Source of the DNA: Nocardia vulneris
GTDB lineage: Bacteria; Actinomycetota; Actinomycetes; Mycobacteriales; Mycobacteriaceae
Reading direction: 5' to 3'
Assembly (NCBI RefSeq): GCF_001613425.1
Contig: NZ_BDCI01000047.1
Span: 1-64,000 of the forward strand
DNA: 64,000 nucleotides
A model generated the notes under the pieces. The model had not been told where the DNA came from. It made no database searches and was given only the letters and a program-made list of their open reading frames with translations. The first letter of the stretch is position 1; every line of letters begins with the position of its first letter. Both the position numbers and the translations under genes were made by a program. This document shows, in pieces, positions 7,941 to 16,916 of the stretch.

Positions 7941-9194
7941 TCACGCACGCGCCGCGCTGTCGTAGCGCCAGAACGATCGCACGCTCAGCGCCACGAGCAC
8001 CGCCACGGCGACGCAGACGAGGGCCCCGCCGGACCAGGCGATCGTGAGCGTCGTGGCAGCCGCCATCGCACCGGCTCTGAGGTCACCGAGGCGGGGACCA
8101 CCCGCGACGACCACGGTGAACACGCCTTGTAAACGTCCGCGCATCCCGTCGGGCACCTGGGTCTGCAACATCGTCTCCCGGTAGACGGCGCTGACCAGGT
8201 CCGCCGCCCCCGCCAAGACCAGCAACCCCACAACGGCCCACAAACTCCGGACCGCCCCGGCGGCGGCGATGGCCGCGGCCCACACCACCACCGCGACACT
8301 CAACGCCACCCCTTGGCGGCGCACGCGGCCGATCCATCCTCCGAACACACCCGCCAGCAACGCACCGACAGCGATCGCCGAATACAGCACCCCCACCCCC
8401 ACGCCCGCGCCTCCGTGCCATCGCTCGGCCGCGGCCTGAGGGAACAGTGCCGTCGGCATCGCCAGCACCATCGCGGCGATGTCCAGCGCGAACGAGGTCG
8501 ACAGCACCGGGTTCGTGGCGAGAAAACGCAGGCCTTCGAACACCGAACGCAGGCCGGGGCGGGTGGCCACCGCGGCCGCGGGCAACGGTGGCAGCCGCGC
8601 GGCGGCGTAGAGCGCGGCGGTGAACAGCACGGCGTCGGCGCCGTAGGCGAGCGCGAATCCGTGTGGCAGCGCGAGCAATACGCCCGCGAGCAGCGGTCCG
8701 AGAACTTGCCCGAGCGTGCCCGCGGTGTAGTTCAGCGCGTTGGCGGCCGGGAGCTGTTCGGCGGGCACCAACATCGGTATGAGTGCGCCGCGTACCGCCG
8801 CCGACACCGCGAAACCACCGGCCTGCACGGCGACCAGCACGAGAATCAATGCAGCAGAACGGATCCCCAGCAGGCTCTGCGCCAGCAGCGCGAGCGTGAT
8901 CGCCCAGGTGAGCGACGACGAGAACAGGTACAGCTTGCGGCGATCGATGGCGTCGGCGACAGCGCCACCGTAGAGGCCGAACACGATTGTCGGCACCAGC
9001 CCGACCAGTCCGGCCAGTCCCACCACCAGTGACGACCCGGTCAGCGAAAACAGTTGCACCGCAACGGTCACCGAGGTGACCATCATCCCGACGACGGCGG
9101 TGGACTGGCCGAGGAAGAGGCGCCGGAATCCCGCATGCGCCAGCGGCCTGGTATCGGCCACCATGCGTCGCAGCCGATCACGGCGCGGTACCAC
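7941..9194 (-). CDS. MFS exporter (EntS-like, MFS_3 group)
   Basis: About 417 residues with roughly 12 hydrophobic segments. It shows the MFS loop between segments 2 and 3 (GAVADAIDRRKL) and a mid-protein IGRVRRQGVA loop, and resembles enterobactin or drug exporters of the EntS group. The start is uncertain: the GTG at 9194 gives a VPRRDRLRRMVADTRPL opening typical of this group in actinomycetes, and an ATG at 9164 is also possible. It is divergent from an AraC regulator, which likely controls it, as in NimR-type pairs. Confidence 0.8.
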   Translation of the reverse strand: MVPRRDRLRRMVADTRPLAHAGFRRLFLGQSTAVVGMMVTSVTVAVQLFSLTGSSLVVGLAGLVGLVPTIVFGLYGGAVADAIDRRKLYLFSSSLTWAITLALLAQSLLGIRSAALILVLVAVQAGGFAVSAAVRGALIPMLVPAEQLPAANALNYTAGTLGQVLGPLLAGVLLALPHGFALAYGADAVLFTAALYAAARLPPLPAAAVATRPGLRSVFEGLRFLATNPVLSTSFALDIAAMVLAMPTALFPQAAAERWHGGAGVGVGVLYSAIAVGALLAGVFGGWIGRVRRQGVALSVAVVVWAAAIAAAGAVRSLWAVVGLLVLAGAADLVSAVYRETMLQTQVPDGMRGRLQGVFTVVVAGGPRLGDLRAGAMAAATTLTIAWSGGALVCVAVAVLVALSVRSFWRYDSAARA

Positions 9195-9298
9195 CGTGGG
9201 GCCGGAACTCGGCGATGGCTTTCGAAGTGATCTCGTCGCTCGCATATCTTTACGATGCGTGGCCGCGAGGGTTCGATCTTCCGATAAACTGTCCAGTT

Positions 9299-10033
9299 GT
9301 GTCGCAAATCCGACAACACTTTCCGGCGGGCGAGGTCATTGCCCGGCACCGGCACGACGTCCATCAGTTGATGTATGTCAGCAGCGGCATTTTCGCGGTG
9401 CGCACCGATCACGGCACCTGGGTCGCGGGCGCCCACCGCGCCGTGTGGACACCGGCGGGCACCTGGCACGAGCACCGCGTCTACGGGCACGCCGATGTGC
9501 ATCTGCTCGAATTCCCCGCCCACGACACCCTTTTCCCCGACGAGTCACCTACCGTCCTCGCGGTGTCCGCCCTGCTGCGCGAATTACTCATCGCCGCTAC
9601 GGAACCCGAGCTCCCGCGAGGCGAATCGGCCCGACTGCGCGCCGTCATCCGCGACCGGCTCCGCAGCGCACACGTCACGCCGCTGGCCCTCCCGCAACCG
9701 CAGGACCCGCGCCTGGCGCAAGCCTGCCAACTCGTCGTCGACGATCTGAGCCGGCCCCGGACCATGACCTGGCTGGCCCGGCGCGTGGGCACGAGCGAAC
9801 GCCACCTCGCGCGCCTGTTCCGCGGCGAGTTCGGCACCACCTATCCGCAGTGGCGCACCACGGCCCGGGTATTCCATGCGATGCTCGAACTCACCGCCGG
9901 CGCCTCCGTCACGCAGACCGCCCACCGCTGCGGCTGGGCCACTCCCAGTGCCTTCGTCGACACGTTCAGTCGCACCATGGGGCAGACGCCGGGCGCCTAC
10001 CGCGCCGCCGCGATCGACGAAAACGCCGACTAG
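9299..10033 (+). CDS. AraC-family regulator with N-terminal cupin
   Basis: A 244-residue regulator. The N-terminal cupin half has HRHDVHQLMYVSSG and a TPAGTWHEHRV segment; the C-terminal half has two helix-turn-helix units (MTWLARRVGTSERHLARLFR, then VTQTAHRCGWATPSAFVDTF). The GTG at 9299 is chosen because the open frame upstream has poor third-position G/C. A TAAACT box also ends 8 bases before this GTG, suggesting a leaderless mRNA. NimR-like proteins of this layout control a neighbouring MFS exporter, here the divergent gene. Confidence 0.8.
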   Translation: MSQIRQHFPAGEVIARHRHDVHQLMYVSSGIFAVRTDHGTWVAGAHRAVWTPAGTWHEHRVYGHADVHLLEFPAHDTLFPDESPTVLAVSALLRELLIAATEPELPRGESARLRAVIRDRLRSAHVTPLALPQPQDPRLAQACQLVVDDLSRPRTMTWLARRVGTSERHLARLFRGEFGTTYPQWRTTARVFHAMLELTAGASVTQTAHRCGWATPSAFVDTFSRTMGQTPGAYRAAAIDENAD

Positions 10034-10235
10034 ACAGCCGATCTCGGCGCGGTACCGCCGCTCGCCCGTCGAGTGCGGGCCACCCGAAGGATGGTGGGCG
10101 GCAGCCGAGTGGCTGTCACCGTTCATCCGTTCGGTGGTGTGCGCCGTTGCGGAAATTCGCTAATTTCGGGCGGCAGTCCCGCATGCCGCGCGTATCGACT
10201 CCCGCGTCGGTTCATCAGCCCTGAAAGGACATTCG

Positions 10236-10540
10236 ATGGTTGATCCTGTGCCGAACCTGGCGGAAACCACCCGAGATCGCCTCGAACGCGGCACAGCCGC
10301 CCGGCCTTGGATCCGCGCTCCCGGCAACTGGTCACCCTCGGCATGCTGGCCGCGCTGGGTGGGTGCGAGCGCGAACTCACGGTGCACGCCAAGGCGGCTC
10401 TCACGGCGGGGCTCACCTCGGACGAACTACTCGAAACCGCTCTCCATTCGGCCGTCTACTGCGGCTTTCCCCGCGCAATGGAGTCCATGTTCACCATCAA
10501 GAAAGTCCTCGCCGAACACGAACTACTGTCGGCGACGTAA
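10236..10540 (+). pseudogene. Internally deleted carboxymuconolactone-decarboxylase-like gene
   Basis: A well-formed start (ATG at 10236, AAAGGA at 8 bases) opens with VPNLAETTRDRLERGTAA, the usual start of this family. The frame then jumps, and from about 10307 a different frame reads LDPRSRQLVTLGMLAALGGC and continues to a stop at 10540 with the conserved PRAMESMFTIKKVL ending. Compared with full-length relatives, some 40-50 residues between these parts are missing. A TTG at 10307 could start a short 77-residue protein, but loss of the middle and the frame change favour a pseudogene. Confidence 0.6.
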
Positions 10541-10553
10541 AGGTTCACACCCG

Positions 10554-11981
10554 TTACTCGAGCGCCTGCGAACCGACGAATTCGGCTGCTTCCTCTTCGG
10601 ATTGAGCGGCGGGGGCCGAACCCCACATGTGTCTGCCGTTGGGTTCTTGGAGGAAGTAGACGGATGCGGCGCCTACGACGCCTGCGATGATCAGATAGTA
10701 GGCAGGCCAGTTCAAATCGCCGGTCAGGCCGACGAGGGCGCCGACGACGACCGAGGTGGTGCCCGCGAACAGGGATACCGCGACGTTGAATGCGACCGAC
10801 AGGCCCGCGCCGCGCACCTTCGTGGGGAACAGTGAGGGCAGGGTCGAGGGCATCGTCGCGCTGAAGCAGATCAGCGTCAGCCCCATCATCAGCAGGCCCA
10901 CGAAAACGGCGAACGCGTTGTTCGTGCGAACCAGCAGCACCATCGGGAACGACAGCACGATCAAGGCCGCGATACCGGTCCAGATGATCGGTTTACGGCC
11001 GACCCGATCGGAGAGGAAACCGATCACCGGAATGGTCAGCAACGCGACGGCCATCACCGCGATCTGCAGCCACTGCGAGACCGACGAGGACACCCCACCG
11101 CCGGTCGCGTCGGGCACCGTGGCGGTGACATAGGTCGGCATGTACGAGGTCAGCATGTAATTAGGGACATTCCAGACCACGACCAGACCCATGCAGACCA
11201 GAACGTACGGCCACAGCTTGGCGAGGATCTTGGCTTCGTCGCCGGTCTTGTTCGCCTTCTCGCGCTCTTCGGATTCTTTTTCCAATGCGGCGAAAGCCGG
11301 GGTGTCGGCCAAACGCATGCGCAGGTAGACGCCGACGATGCCGAGCGGCAGCGCGAGGAAGAACGGCAGCCGCCAGCCCCACGCCAGCAACTGCTCGTGG
11401 CTCAGTGTGGCATCGGCGAGCGTGACGATCAGCGCGCCGAGCAGATATCCGGTGAACGTGCCGAATTCCAGCCAGCTGCCGAGGAATCCGCGCCGCCGAT
11501 CCGGCGCGTATTCGGCGATGAAGGTCATCGCGTTGCCGTATTCACCGCCCGTGGAGAAGCCTTGCAACAGCCGTGCGCACAACAGCAGCATGGGCGCCCA
11601 GAAACCGATCGAATTCTGGTCCGGGATGCAGCCGATGGCGAAGGTGCCGAGCGCCATCAGGATCATCGTGGTCGCCAGCACCCGATTACGGCCGATACGG
11701 TCGGCCAGCGGACCGAAGAACATACCGCCCAACGGGCGGACGAGGAACGCCACCGCGAACAGACCGAAGGTGGCGATGGTGCCCGTGGTGTCGCCGAGAT
11801 CGGCGAAGAACACCTCTTTGATCGTGGGCTCGAAATAGGCGTAGACGCCGAAGTCGTACCACTCGGTGATATTGCCGATGCTCGCCGCGCCGATCGCCCG
11901 GCGGATGATCGGCGGATCGGTGACGACGATGTCGTCGAGCGACCAACGCCTCGGACGTTCGCGCGGGGTCAGCACAGCCAC
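10554..11981 (-). CDS. MHS-family MFS symporter (ProP-like)
   Basis: A 475-residue, 12-segment transporter of the metabolite:H+ symporter group. Landmarks are the opening ASIGNITEWYDFGVYAYF, the loop GPLADRIGRNRVLATTMI, and LLQGFSTGGEYGNAMTFIAE. Members move proline, betaine, citrate, shikimate or similar organic acids with protons across the inner membrane; the substrate here is not readable. The GTG start has GGAGG about 10 bases upstream. It is followed by a MarR gene on the same strand 137 bases upstream. Confidence 0.85.
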   Translation of the reverse strand: MAVLTPRERPRRWSLDDIVVTDPPIIRRAIGAASIGNITEWYDFGVYAYFEPTIKEVFFADLGDTTGTIATFGLFAVAFLVRPLGGMFFGPLADRIGRNRVLATTMILMALGTFAIGCIPDQNSIGFWAPMLLLCARLLQGFSTGGEYGNAMTFIAEYAPDRRRGFLGSWLEFGTFTGYLLGALIVTLADATLSHEQLLAWGWRLPFFLALPLGIVGVYLRMRLADTPAFAALEKESEEREKANKTGDEAKILAKLWPYVLVCMGLVVVWNVPNYMLTSYMPTYVTATVPDATGGGVSSSVSQWLQIAVMAVALLTIPVIGFLSDRVGRKPIIWTGIAALIVLSFPMVLLVRTNNAFAVFVGLLMMGLTLICFSATMPSTLPSLFPTKVRGAGLSVAFNVAVSLFAGTTSVVVGALVGLTGDLNWPAYYLIIAGVVGAASVYFLQEPNGRHMWGSAPAAQSEEEAAEFVGSQALE

Positions 11982-12118
11982 AAGGACACAACCTCCTCGA
12001 GTTCGCGATCCGCCGCGGCGCTACTCCCTTCCTGGCAATCGCGGCACTGTCTCAGGCTAAAACGACGGCGGACCGATCCCCGGGCGACGCTCCGCAGGGC
12101 GGTGACCCGGATCCGAAC

Positions 12119-12628
12119 TCAACGCTCCGGCGCCAGAGCGCTGTAATAGTGGCGCATCGCCTCGATCACGGAGTGCAGCACTTTGTGCGCGGCGGTCAAT
12201 TCCGTATCCGTCATGCCGGTCATGGCGAAGCTGATGTGATTGCTCACCGGGGTGAAGAACTCGCGCGCAACCCGCATCCCGTGCTCGTCGTAGCGCAGGA
12301 TCACCTTGCGGCGGTCGGCGGCATCGGTTTCCCGTCGAATATGCCCGGAAGCGATCATTCGTTCGACCAGATACGTCACTGCCGCCGAGGTGACACCGAG
12401 CATGCCACCGAGCTGTCCCGCGGTGAGCGGCTTGCCGTCCATATCCGCGACGGCGATGAGGAGCAGCGCACGAAAATCATTGGGCCGCAGATCGTTCGAC
12501 CGAGCGAACACATGGCCGATCTCTTCGGAGACCGCGGTCAGCGCACGAATGTCGAGGGCGATCGCCTGCTCCAGCTCCGCGCGCGCTCCCCCCGGGCGTG
12601 GGTCTCTCGTCGGCTCGTCGTTGTCCAT
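12119..12628 (-). CDS. MarR-family transcriptional regulator
   Basis: A 169-residue winged-helix protein. It has the MarR core LTAGQLGGMLGVTSAAVTYL, followed by VERMIASGHIRRETDAADRR, where the wing carries the usual D-x-R-R. Helices at both ends would form the dimer interface. It lies upstream of the MHS transporter on the same strand and is a likely regulator of it. No classic Shine-Dalgarno sequence is seen before the ATG. Confidence 0.85.
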   Translation of the reverse strand: MDNDEPTRDPRPGGARAELEQAIALDIRALTAVSEEIGHVFARSNDLRPNDFRALLLIAVADMDGKPLTAGQLGGMLGVTSAAVTYLVERMIASGHIRRETDAADRRKVILRYDEHGMRVAREFFTPVSNHISFAMTGMTDTELTAAHKVLHSVIEAMRHYYSALAPER

Positions 12629-12692
12629 GATCCGGGTAGCTTAACCTGGTACGCCCGTCCGCTTGCGTGCCCGGTCCGCGTGGTTTCCGGCC

Positions 12693-13673
12693 TCACCGCG
12701 ACCGGTTACGCAGGTGATAGCGGCGCTCGGCATAGACCAGGTCATCGCGCCACAGCCGTTCGGCCGCATACCGCATCATCGGACGCAACAGCGGTAGCAC
12801 CGGTCCGGCGTGGCGGAAGCCCGGACGCTCGGAATAGGCGATCACGGCCTCGACCACCGCGGTCCGGGCGCGGCCGTCCGGGCCCGGACCCATTGGGGTG
12901 GCGTGGGTTTCGACCACACTGCCGGTACCTTCGCCGGAGATGATCCGCATGACGATGGTGCGCGGGTCCGGACAGGTGAATTCCGCCTCGACCGGCACGC
13001 CGAGTCGGCGGGTCACCCGGAAGGTCACCGTCAGCAGGAATCGATGATTGTCGTCGGTGATGCCATGGCGTGGTGGTGTCTGTGTCACCTCCAAGCGGGC
13101 GAACGAGTACGGGTGGAACCAGGATCCGTGCCAAGGATCGAGGCGGTTGGCGATGATGTCGCGCGGTTCACAGACGCCGACCAGGCGGGTCACGGCGTTC
13201 ACGGCCGCATCGGCGGGGCGATCGCCGAGAATCGGGGCGGCGGTGGGTTCTTCGCCACCGACCGCGTCCAAGCGCACCCAGGCGAGTACCCCGTCGTCGT
13301 GACCGGGATACGGGCACCATCGCGACGAGCCCTGTGCGCCGACCCGCAGTCCGTGCCACCGGCAGATCAGCGCGGCGTCTTCGATCTGTGCGGTCGCGAG
13401 ATCGGCTCCCAGGTGTGGGCACGCCCCGGGACCCACGTGCAGGCTCCCGCTGTGATCGCGCCACGCGACGACCTCCACGCCGGCGACCGTGGTGGCGAAC
13501 GGCCGATCCTGGCGGATCTCCCGGCTCCCGGCGATCACGTACCAATTGCCCGACGGCCGACCCTGCGACCAGCGCAGCGCCGCCGCGATCAGCGCCGGAT
13601 CGGCATCGCCATAGGTGGGACGTTGCCGTGCCCACTTCTCCGGCGAGAACCGTTGCAGCGGAATCTTGTTCAT
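12693..13673 (-). CDS. Rieske [2Fe-2S] oxygenase of the carotenoid operon (DUF5914-like)
   Basis: A 326-residue protein with two visible metal sites. Near residues 85-105 the Rieske motif has C-x-H followed by C-x-x-H (ACPHLGADL then ICRWHG). Near residues 175-187 is the mononuclear-iron motif D-x2-H-x4-H (RLDPWHGSWFHPY), preceded by an Asn. The second site separates true oxygenases from simple ferredoxin domains. It is the last gene of the crt operon, overlapping crtU by 4 bases. A ring hydroxylation on the aromatic carotenoid is inferred; no activity is known to me for this group. Confidence 0.75.
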   Translation of the reverse strand: MNKIPLQRFSPEKWARQRPTYGDADPALIAAALRWSQGRPSGNWYVIAGSREIRQDRPFATTVAGVEVVAWRDHSGSLHVGPGACPHLGADLATAQIEDAALICRWHGLRVGAQGSSRWCPYPGHDDGVLAWVRLDAVGGEEPTAAPILGDRPADAAVNAVTRLVGVCEPRDIIANRLDPWHGSWFHPYSFARLEVTQTPPRHGITDDNHRFLLTVTFRVTRRLGVPVEAEFTCPDPRTIVMRIISGEGTGSVVETHATPMGPGPDGRARTAVVEAVIAYSERPGFRHAGPVLPLLRPMMRYAAERLWRDDLVYAERRYHLRNRSR

Positions 13674-15256
13674 CGATCAGTCCTTCCGCGGCCGGCCAGC
13701 GCACGCAATACCGCCGAGCGCCCCTGGCCCGGTACTGTCTGCAACCGGTGCCCCGCACCGCCCCACCGGCTCAGCAGCGCGTTCGCCGCGAGCCAGCCGG
13801 TGGTCGCGGCGCGTTCCATCAACGCGACCGGTAGGTCGACGCGGATACCGTCACCGGCCAGCACGAGTCCGGGTTGCGGTGTCCGCACTCCGGGCCGCCG
13901 TGCGAAGTCGCCAGGGGCGAAACGGGGGCAGTCCTGGCGCCACAACATGGTTTCACCGACAACGCGCGCGTCGGCGGTCTCGGGATAGATCTCGTGCAAC
14001 CGGGCGAGCAGTCGGCCGCGCACCTGCTCGGCCTGCCCGTCCGGCGGCGGCCCGTCCGCTACCGCATAGGCGTGCAGTTCGATGACGCTGCCACCGCGTT
14101 CGCGAGCCCAGTCGGACGCTTGGCGCTCGTAGGTATCCACGACGCTGATGTTGTCCAGCGGGTCCATCCCACCGGTTCCCAGGAAACCGGGCCGATCCGC
14201 GCGCACCGGACGGTCCAGCCACAGGCGATAGACGGCGAAGCTCGGAGCTGTCGCCAAATCCGCTATGTCAGAGCGCCATTCGGCGGTGCCGAGCGTCGGC
14301 GACGCGGCCACGATGCGTCGCAGCCCGGCGATATCGGCCGCCAGCACCACCGCGTCGGCCGATATCGCCGCGCCCGCGTCGTCGGTGACGAGGAAACCGC
14401 CGCCGGTGGTTTCGATCCGGTCCACCGTTACGCCCGTGTGGAACCGGACGGTTCCGGGGCGTCCCTGAACACCTGATGCGGTGAGGTACTCCCGTAGCGG
14501 CGTCCACAGGCTCGCGTCGAAATTGTCCGCCGCGACGTCGAATACCAGTCCCTCGCTGGAACCGAGAAAATAGATGTGGAACATCGTCGCCAGTTCCGCG
14601 GCCGACATGTGCCGGGGTTCGACGAAGAAGCTGCGCGAGAACACCTCGAAAGCCAAGTGCCGGGCCGCTTCCGGGAAGTTGATCTCGCGCAGGAAGGTTT
14701 CCGCGTCCAGGTGGTCGAGCAACTCGTAGATGCCCGGCACCGACACCGCCGCCAACGGCGCCGCCGCACGCGCATCGAGCCGGATCAGGTCACGTAACCG
14801 AAACGTGGGACTGCGCAACGCGAAGGCGAGCGCGTTCCATGGTGGTGTCCGGGGCAGACCACGAAAGCTGTCCAGGCGACCGTGGCCGTCGATCAGCGGG
14901 TAGTCGTCCAGCCTGCGCAACCTGCCGAGCTGCGGATCACTGCGCGACAACAACTTTCGCAAGTTGTAGTACTGCGCGAAGAAGGCGTGGAAGCCGCGAT
15001 TCATGGCGACCGGGGTGCCGTCGGGCAACTCCTGCGCCCAGCCGCCCACTCGCCCACCCAGATAGTGCTCCCGCTCGACGACCTCGACATCGACACCGCG
15101 CTCGGCCAGGCCGGTCGCGGCCGCCAAACCCGCGATGCCCGCGCCCACGACGACCGCTCTGGGCCGGATGCCCCCTCGGCCGAGATCGGCCAGACCCGGC
15201 GCTGCCGGGTAGCGCACCCGGCGCGCATCACGCCCGATTTCGGTGACGGTGGTCAT
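13670..15256 (-). CDS. crtU: CrtU-like beta-carotene desaturase/methyltransferase (aromatic carotenoid synthase)
   Basis: A 528-residue FAD-dependent enzyme. It has the N-terminal dinucleotide motif VVVGAGIAGLAAATGLAERG near residue 35 and the C-terminal closing FAD segment LVLAGDGIRVDLPVALMERA. CrtU converts the beta rings of beta-carotene to aromatic rings (isorenieratene type) while moving a methyl group. The ATG at 15256 has GAGGAGG about 10 bases upstream and overlaps the crtYd stop by 4 bases. The frame is open well upstream, but that part is antisense-like relative to the cyclase genes. Confidence 0.85.
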   Translation of the reverse strand: MTTVTEIGRDARRVRYPAAPGLADLGRGGIRPRAVVVGAGIAGLAAATGLAERGVDVEVVEREHYLGGRVGGWAQELPDGTPVAMNRGFHAFFAQYYNLRKLLSRSDPQLGRLRRLDDYPLIDGHGRLDSFRGLPRTPPWNALAFALRSPTFRLRDLIRLDARAAAPLAAVSVPGIYELLDHLDAETFLREINFPEAARHLAFEVFSRSFFVEPRHMSAAELATMFHIYFLGSSEGLVFDVAADNFDASLWTPLREYLTASGVQGRPGTVRFHTGVTVDRIETTGGGFLVTDDAGAAISADAVVLAADIAGLRRIVAASPTLGTAEWRSDIADLATAPSFAVYRLWLDRPVRADRPGFLGTGGMDPLDNISVVDTYERQASDWARERGGSVIELHAYAVADGPPPDGQAEQVRGRLLARLHEIYPETADARVVGETMLWRQDCPRFAPGDFARRPGVRTPQPGLVLAGDGIRVDLPVALMERAATTGWLAANALLSRWGGAGHRLQTVPGQGRSAVLRALAGRGRTDR

Positions 15257-15585
15257 CGTCGAGATTCCTCCTCTCGCTGCCGCGTCCGCTCCCAGCCGAG
15301 CAGCACCGCGGTCACCAGCGCGAACCCGAAGAGAAAGTCCTCCACCGGGATGTCCAACGGAAAGCGCAGTCCGAGAATATGATTCGGGTCGTAGCTGACG
15401 ATGGGGGCATGCAGCTTGGTGAGCCAGCCGTCGACCGGGATCTGGAAGGCGAGCACGATCACCATCGACAGCCAGTAGGCCGACCGGCGAAACAGTCCGG
15501 TGCGCAGCCATTTCCACTCCAGCACGCAGACTACGGCGACCGCCGCGACGGCGGGCAGCGTGTAGCCGATGCCACCGAAGTTCAC
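15253..15585 (-). CDS. crtYd: Lycopene cyclase subunit CrtYd
   Basis: A 110-residue membrane protein with three predicted hydrophobic helices and the conserved cyclase motif IPVEDFLFGF. It is one half of the heterodimeric actinomycete lycopene cyclase, which forms beta rings at the ends of lycopene. The GTG start overlaps the crtYc stop (GTGA), and its own stop overlaps crtU. The pair of two about 110-residue subunits in tandem is the normal arrangement. Confidence 0.88.
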   Translation of the reverse strand: MNFGGIGYTLPAVAAVAVVCVLEWKWLRTGLFRRSAYWLSMVIVLAFQIPVDGWLTKLHAPIVSYDPNHILGLRFPLDIPVEDFLFGFALVTAVLLGWERTRQREEESRR

Positions 15586-15920
15586 CGCTCGGCCCGCTTC
15601 CGGCGCATTGCCGCTGCGGTGCGCAGCAGCCGCTCGACCGCCACGAAGGTCAGTAGCCCGCACAGCGGTACCACCACGAAGAACAGGAGTTCCTCCAGCG
15701 GTAGCCCACCCGGCAGCAGGACGCCGACTATGTACCGCGAGTTGAAATTCCACACGCCTGCGGCGATCGCGACGAGATCCCAGATGACGAAAGCGGCGAC
15801 CGGCACCAGGGTGCCGAGCAGCAGCCGAGGCCTGCGATACACGCCCTGGCCGACGAATTCCAGGGGGACCGTCAACAGCACGCACGCGAGCAGGACGAAC
15901 AGATAATGCCATCGATCCAC
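15582..15920 (-). CDS. crtYc: Lycopene cyclase subunit CrtYc
   Basis: A 112-residue membrane protein with three hydrophobic helices and the motif GLPLEELLFFVVVP, the counterpart of PVED in the partner subunit. It acts with CrtYd to cyclise lycopene. The GTG start has GAGGAG 5 bases upstream; that site lies in the last codons of crtB, so translation is probably coupled. Confidence 0.88.
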   Translation of the reverse strand: MDRWHYLFVLLACVLLTVPLEFVGQGVYRRPRLLLGTLVPVAAFVIWDLVAIAAGVWNFNSRYIVGVLLPGGLPLEELLFFVVVPLCGLLTFVAVERLLRTAAAMRRKRAER

Positions 15921-15929
15921 GCGCCCTCC

Positions 15930-16916
15930 TCAACGATCCTCTTGGGCGGTGCCGCGCACCGGTGCGGGCACCGAAACCGGCACGGGTGGTGCGTCACTGC
16001 GCCGACGGACCCACCAGGCTTCGACCGCACCGGATACGCCGACGCGCAACCGCGTCCAGGTGCCGACGCGGGCCCGATGCCCGAAGACTTCGAAGTCGCG
16101 CTGCTCGATGCGATCGAGAATGCGCGCGTAGAGGGTCAGTGCCGTCGCTACGCAGGGCTGGGAACGCGGTGCCAGCGACTCGATTCCGGCGCGGGCGTAG
16201 TCGTAGATTCCCCGGGTGATCTCGTGTTGTGCGGCCAACGCGGCACGAACCCTCGGCTCGACTTTGCGGTTACTGCTGCACCACAGCAGTAGTTCGCGAT
16301 CGACGCCGTGCGCGGCGAGCTCATCGGCGGGCAGGTACACGCGGTCGCGCGCGAGGTCCTCGTCGATATCGCGTAGAAAGTTGGTGAGCTGGAACGCTTT
16401 ACCCAAGGCCGCCGCGTACGGTGCGGCCTGGGCCACCGATGTCGCGGTCCCGAGCACCGGCAGCAGCTGCAGCCCGATCACCTCGGCCGAACCGTAGACA
16501 TAGTCGTCGAGTTCGGCCCGGTTCGCATAGTCGGTGACCGACAGGTCCATCCGCATCGAAGCCAGGAACGCGTCGAAGAGATGCCCGGGGATTCGATAGC
16601 GTTCGGCGGTGTGCAGCACCGCCGCGAGCACCGGGTCGCCGTCTGCGTCGCCGGACTCGAATTGCCGGGCCAGCAGGCCCAATCGGCTTGCACGCTCGGG
16701 CACGGTGAGCAGCGGATCGAAACCGTCGAGGATATCGTCCGCACGCCGCGCGAATCCGTAGAGGGCGTGCACCGCGGGTCGCTGATCCGGCGCGAGCAAC
16801 CGCGTCGCGAGGAAGAAGGTCTTGCCGTGTCTGGCGTTGAGCGCCCGGCATTCTCGATAGGACCGGCGTAGGGCCGGATCGCTGATCCCCGCGGCGTCGA
16901 GCTCGGTGCGCGTCAT
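15930..16916 (-). CDS. crtB: Phytoene synthase CrtB
   Basis: A 328-residue squalene/phytoene synthase. It joins two GGPP molecules head to head to give phytoene. Two Asp-rich Mg2+-binding motifs are present: ARRADDILDGFD near residue 55 and LRDIDEDLARDRVYLP near residue 175, plus GSAEVIGLQLLPVLG between them. The ATG at 16916 overlaps the crtI stop (ATGA). An open frame continues upstream of this ATG but has no family match. Confidence 0.92.
   Translation of the reverse strand: MTRTELDAAGISDPALRRSYRECRALNARHGKTFFLATRLLAPDQRPAVHALYGFARRADDILDGFDPLLTVPERASRLGLLARQFESGDADGDPVLAAVLHTAERYRIPGHLFDAFLASMRMDLSVTDYANRAELDDYVYGSAEVIGLQLLPVLGTATSVAQAAPYAAALGKAFQLTNFLRDIDEDLARDRVYLPADELAAHGVDRELLLWCSSNRKVEPRVRAALAAQHEITRGIYDYARAGIESLAPRSQPCVATALTLYARILDRIEQRDFEVFGHRARVGTWTRLRVGVSGAVEAWWVRRRSDAPPVPVSVPAPVRGTAQEDR

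Noticed and set aside
9215..9298. Earlier ATG start for the AraC regulator
   Set aside because: The extra 28 codons have poor G/C third positions and would occupy the divergent promoter; a TAAACT box fits the GTG at 9299.
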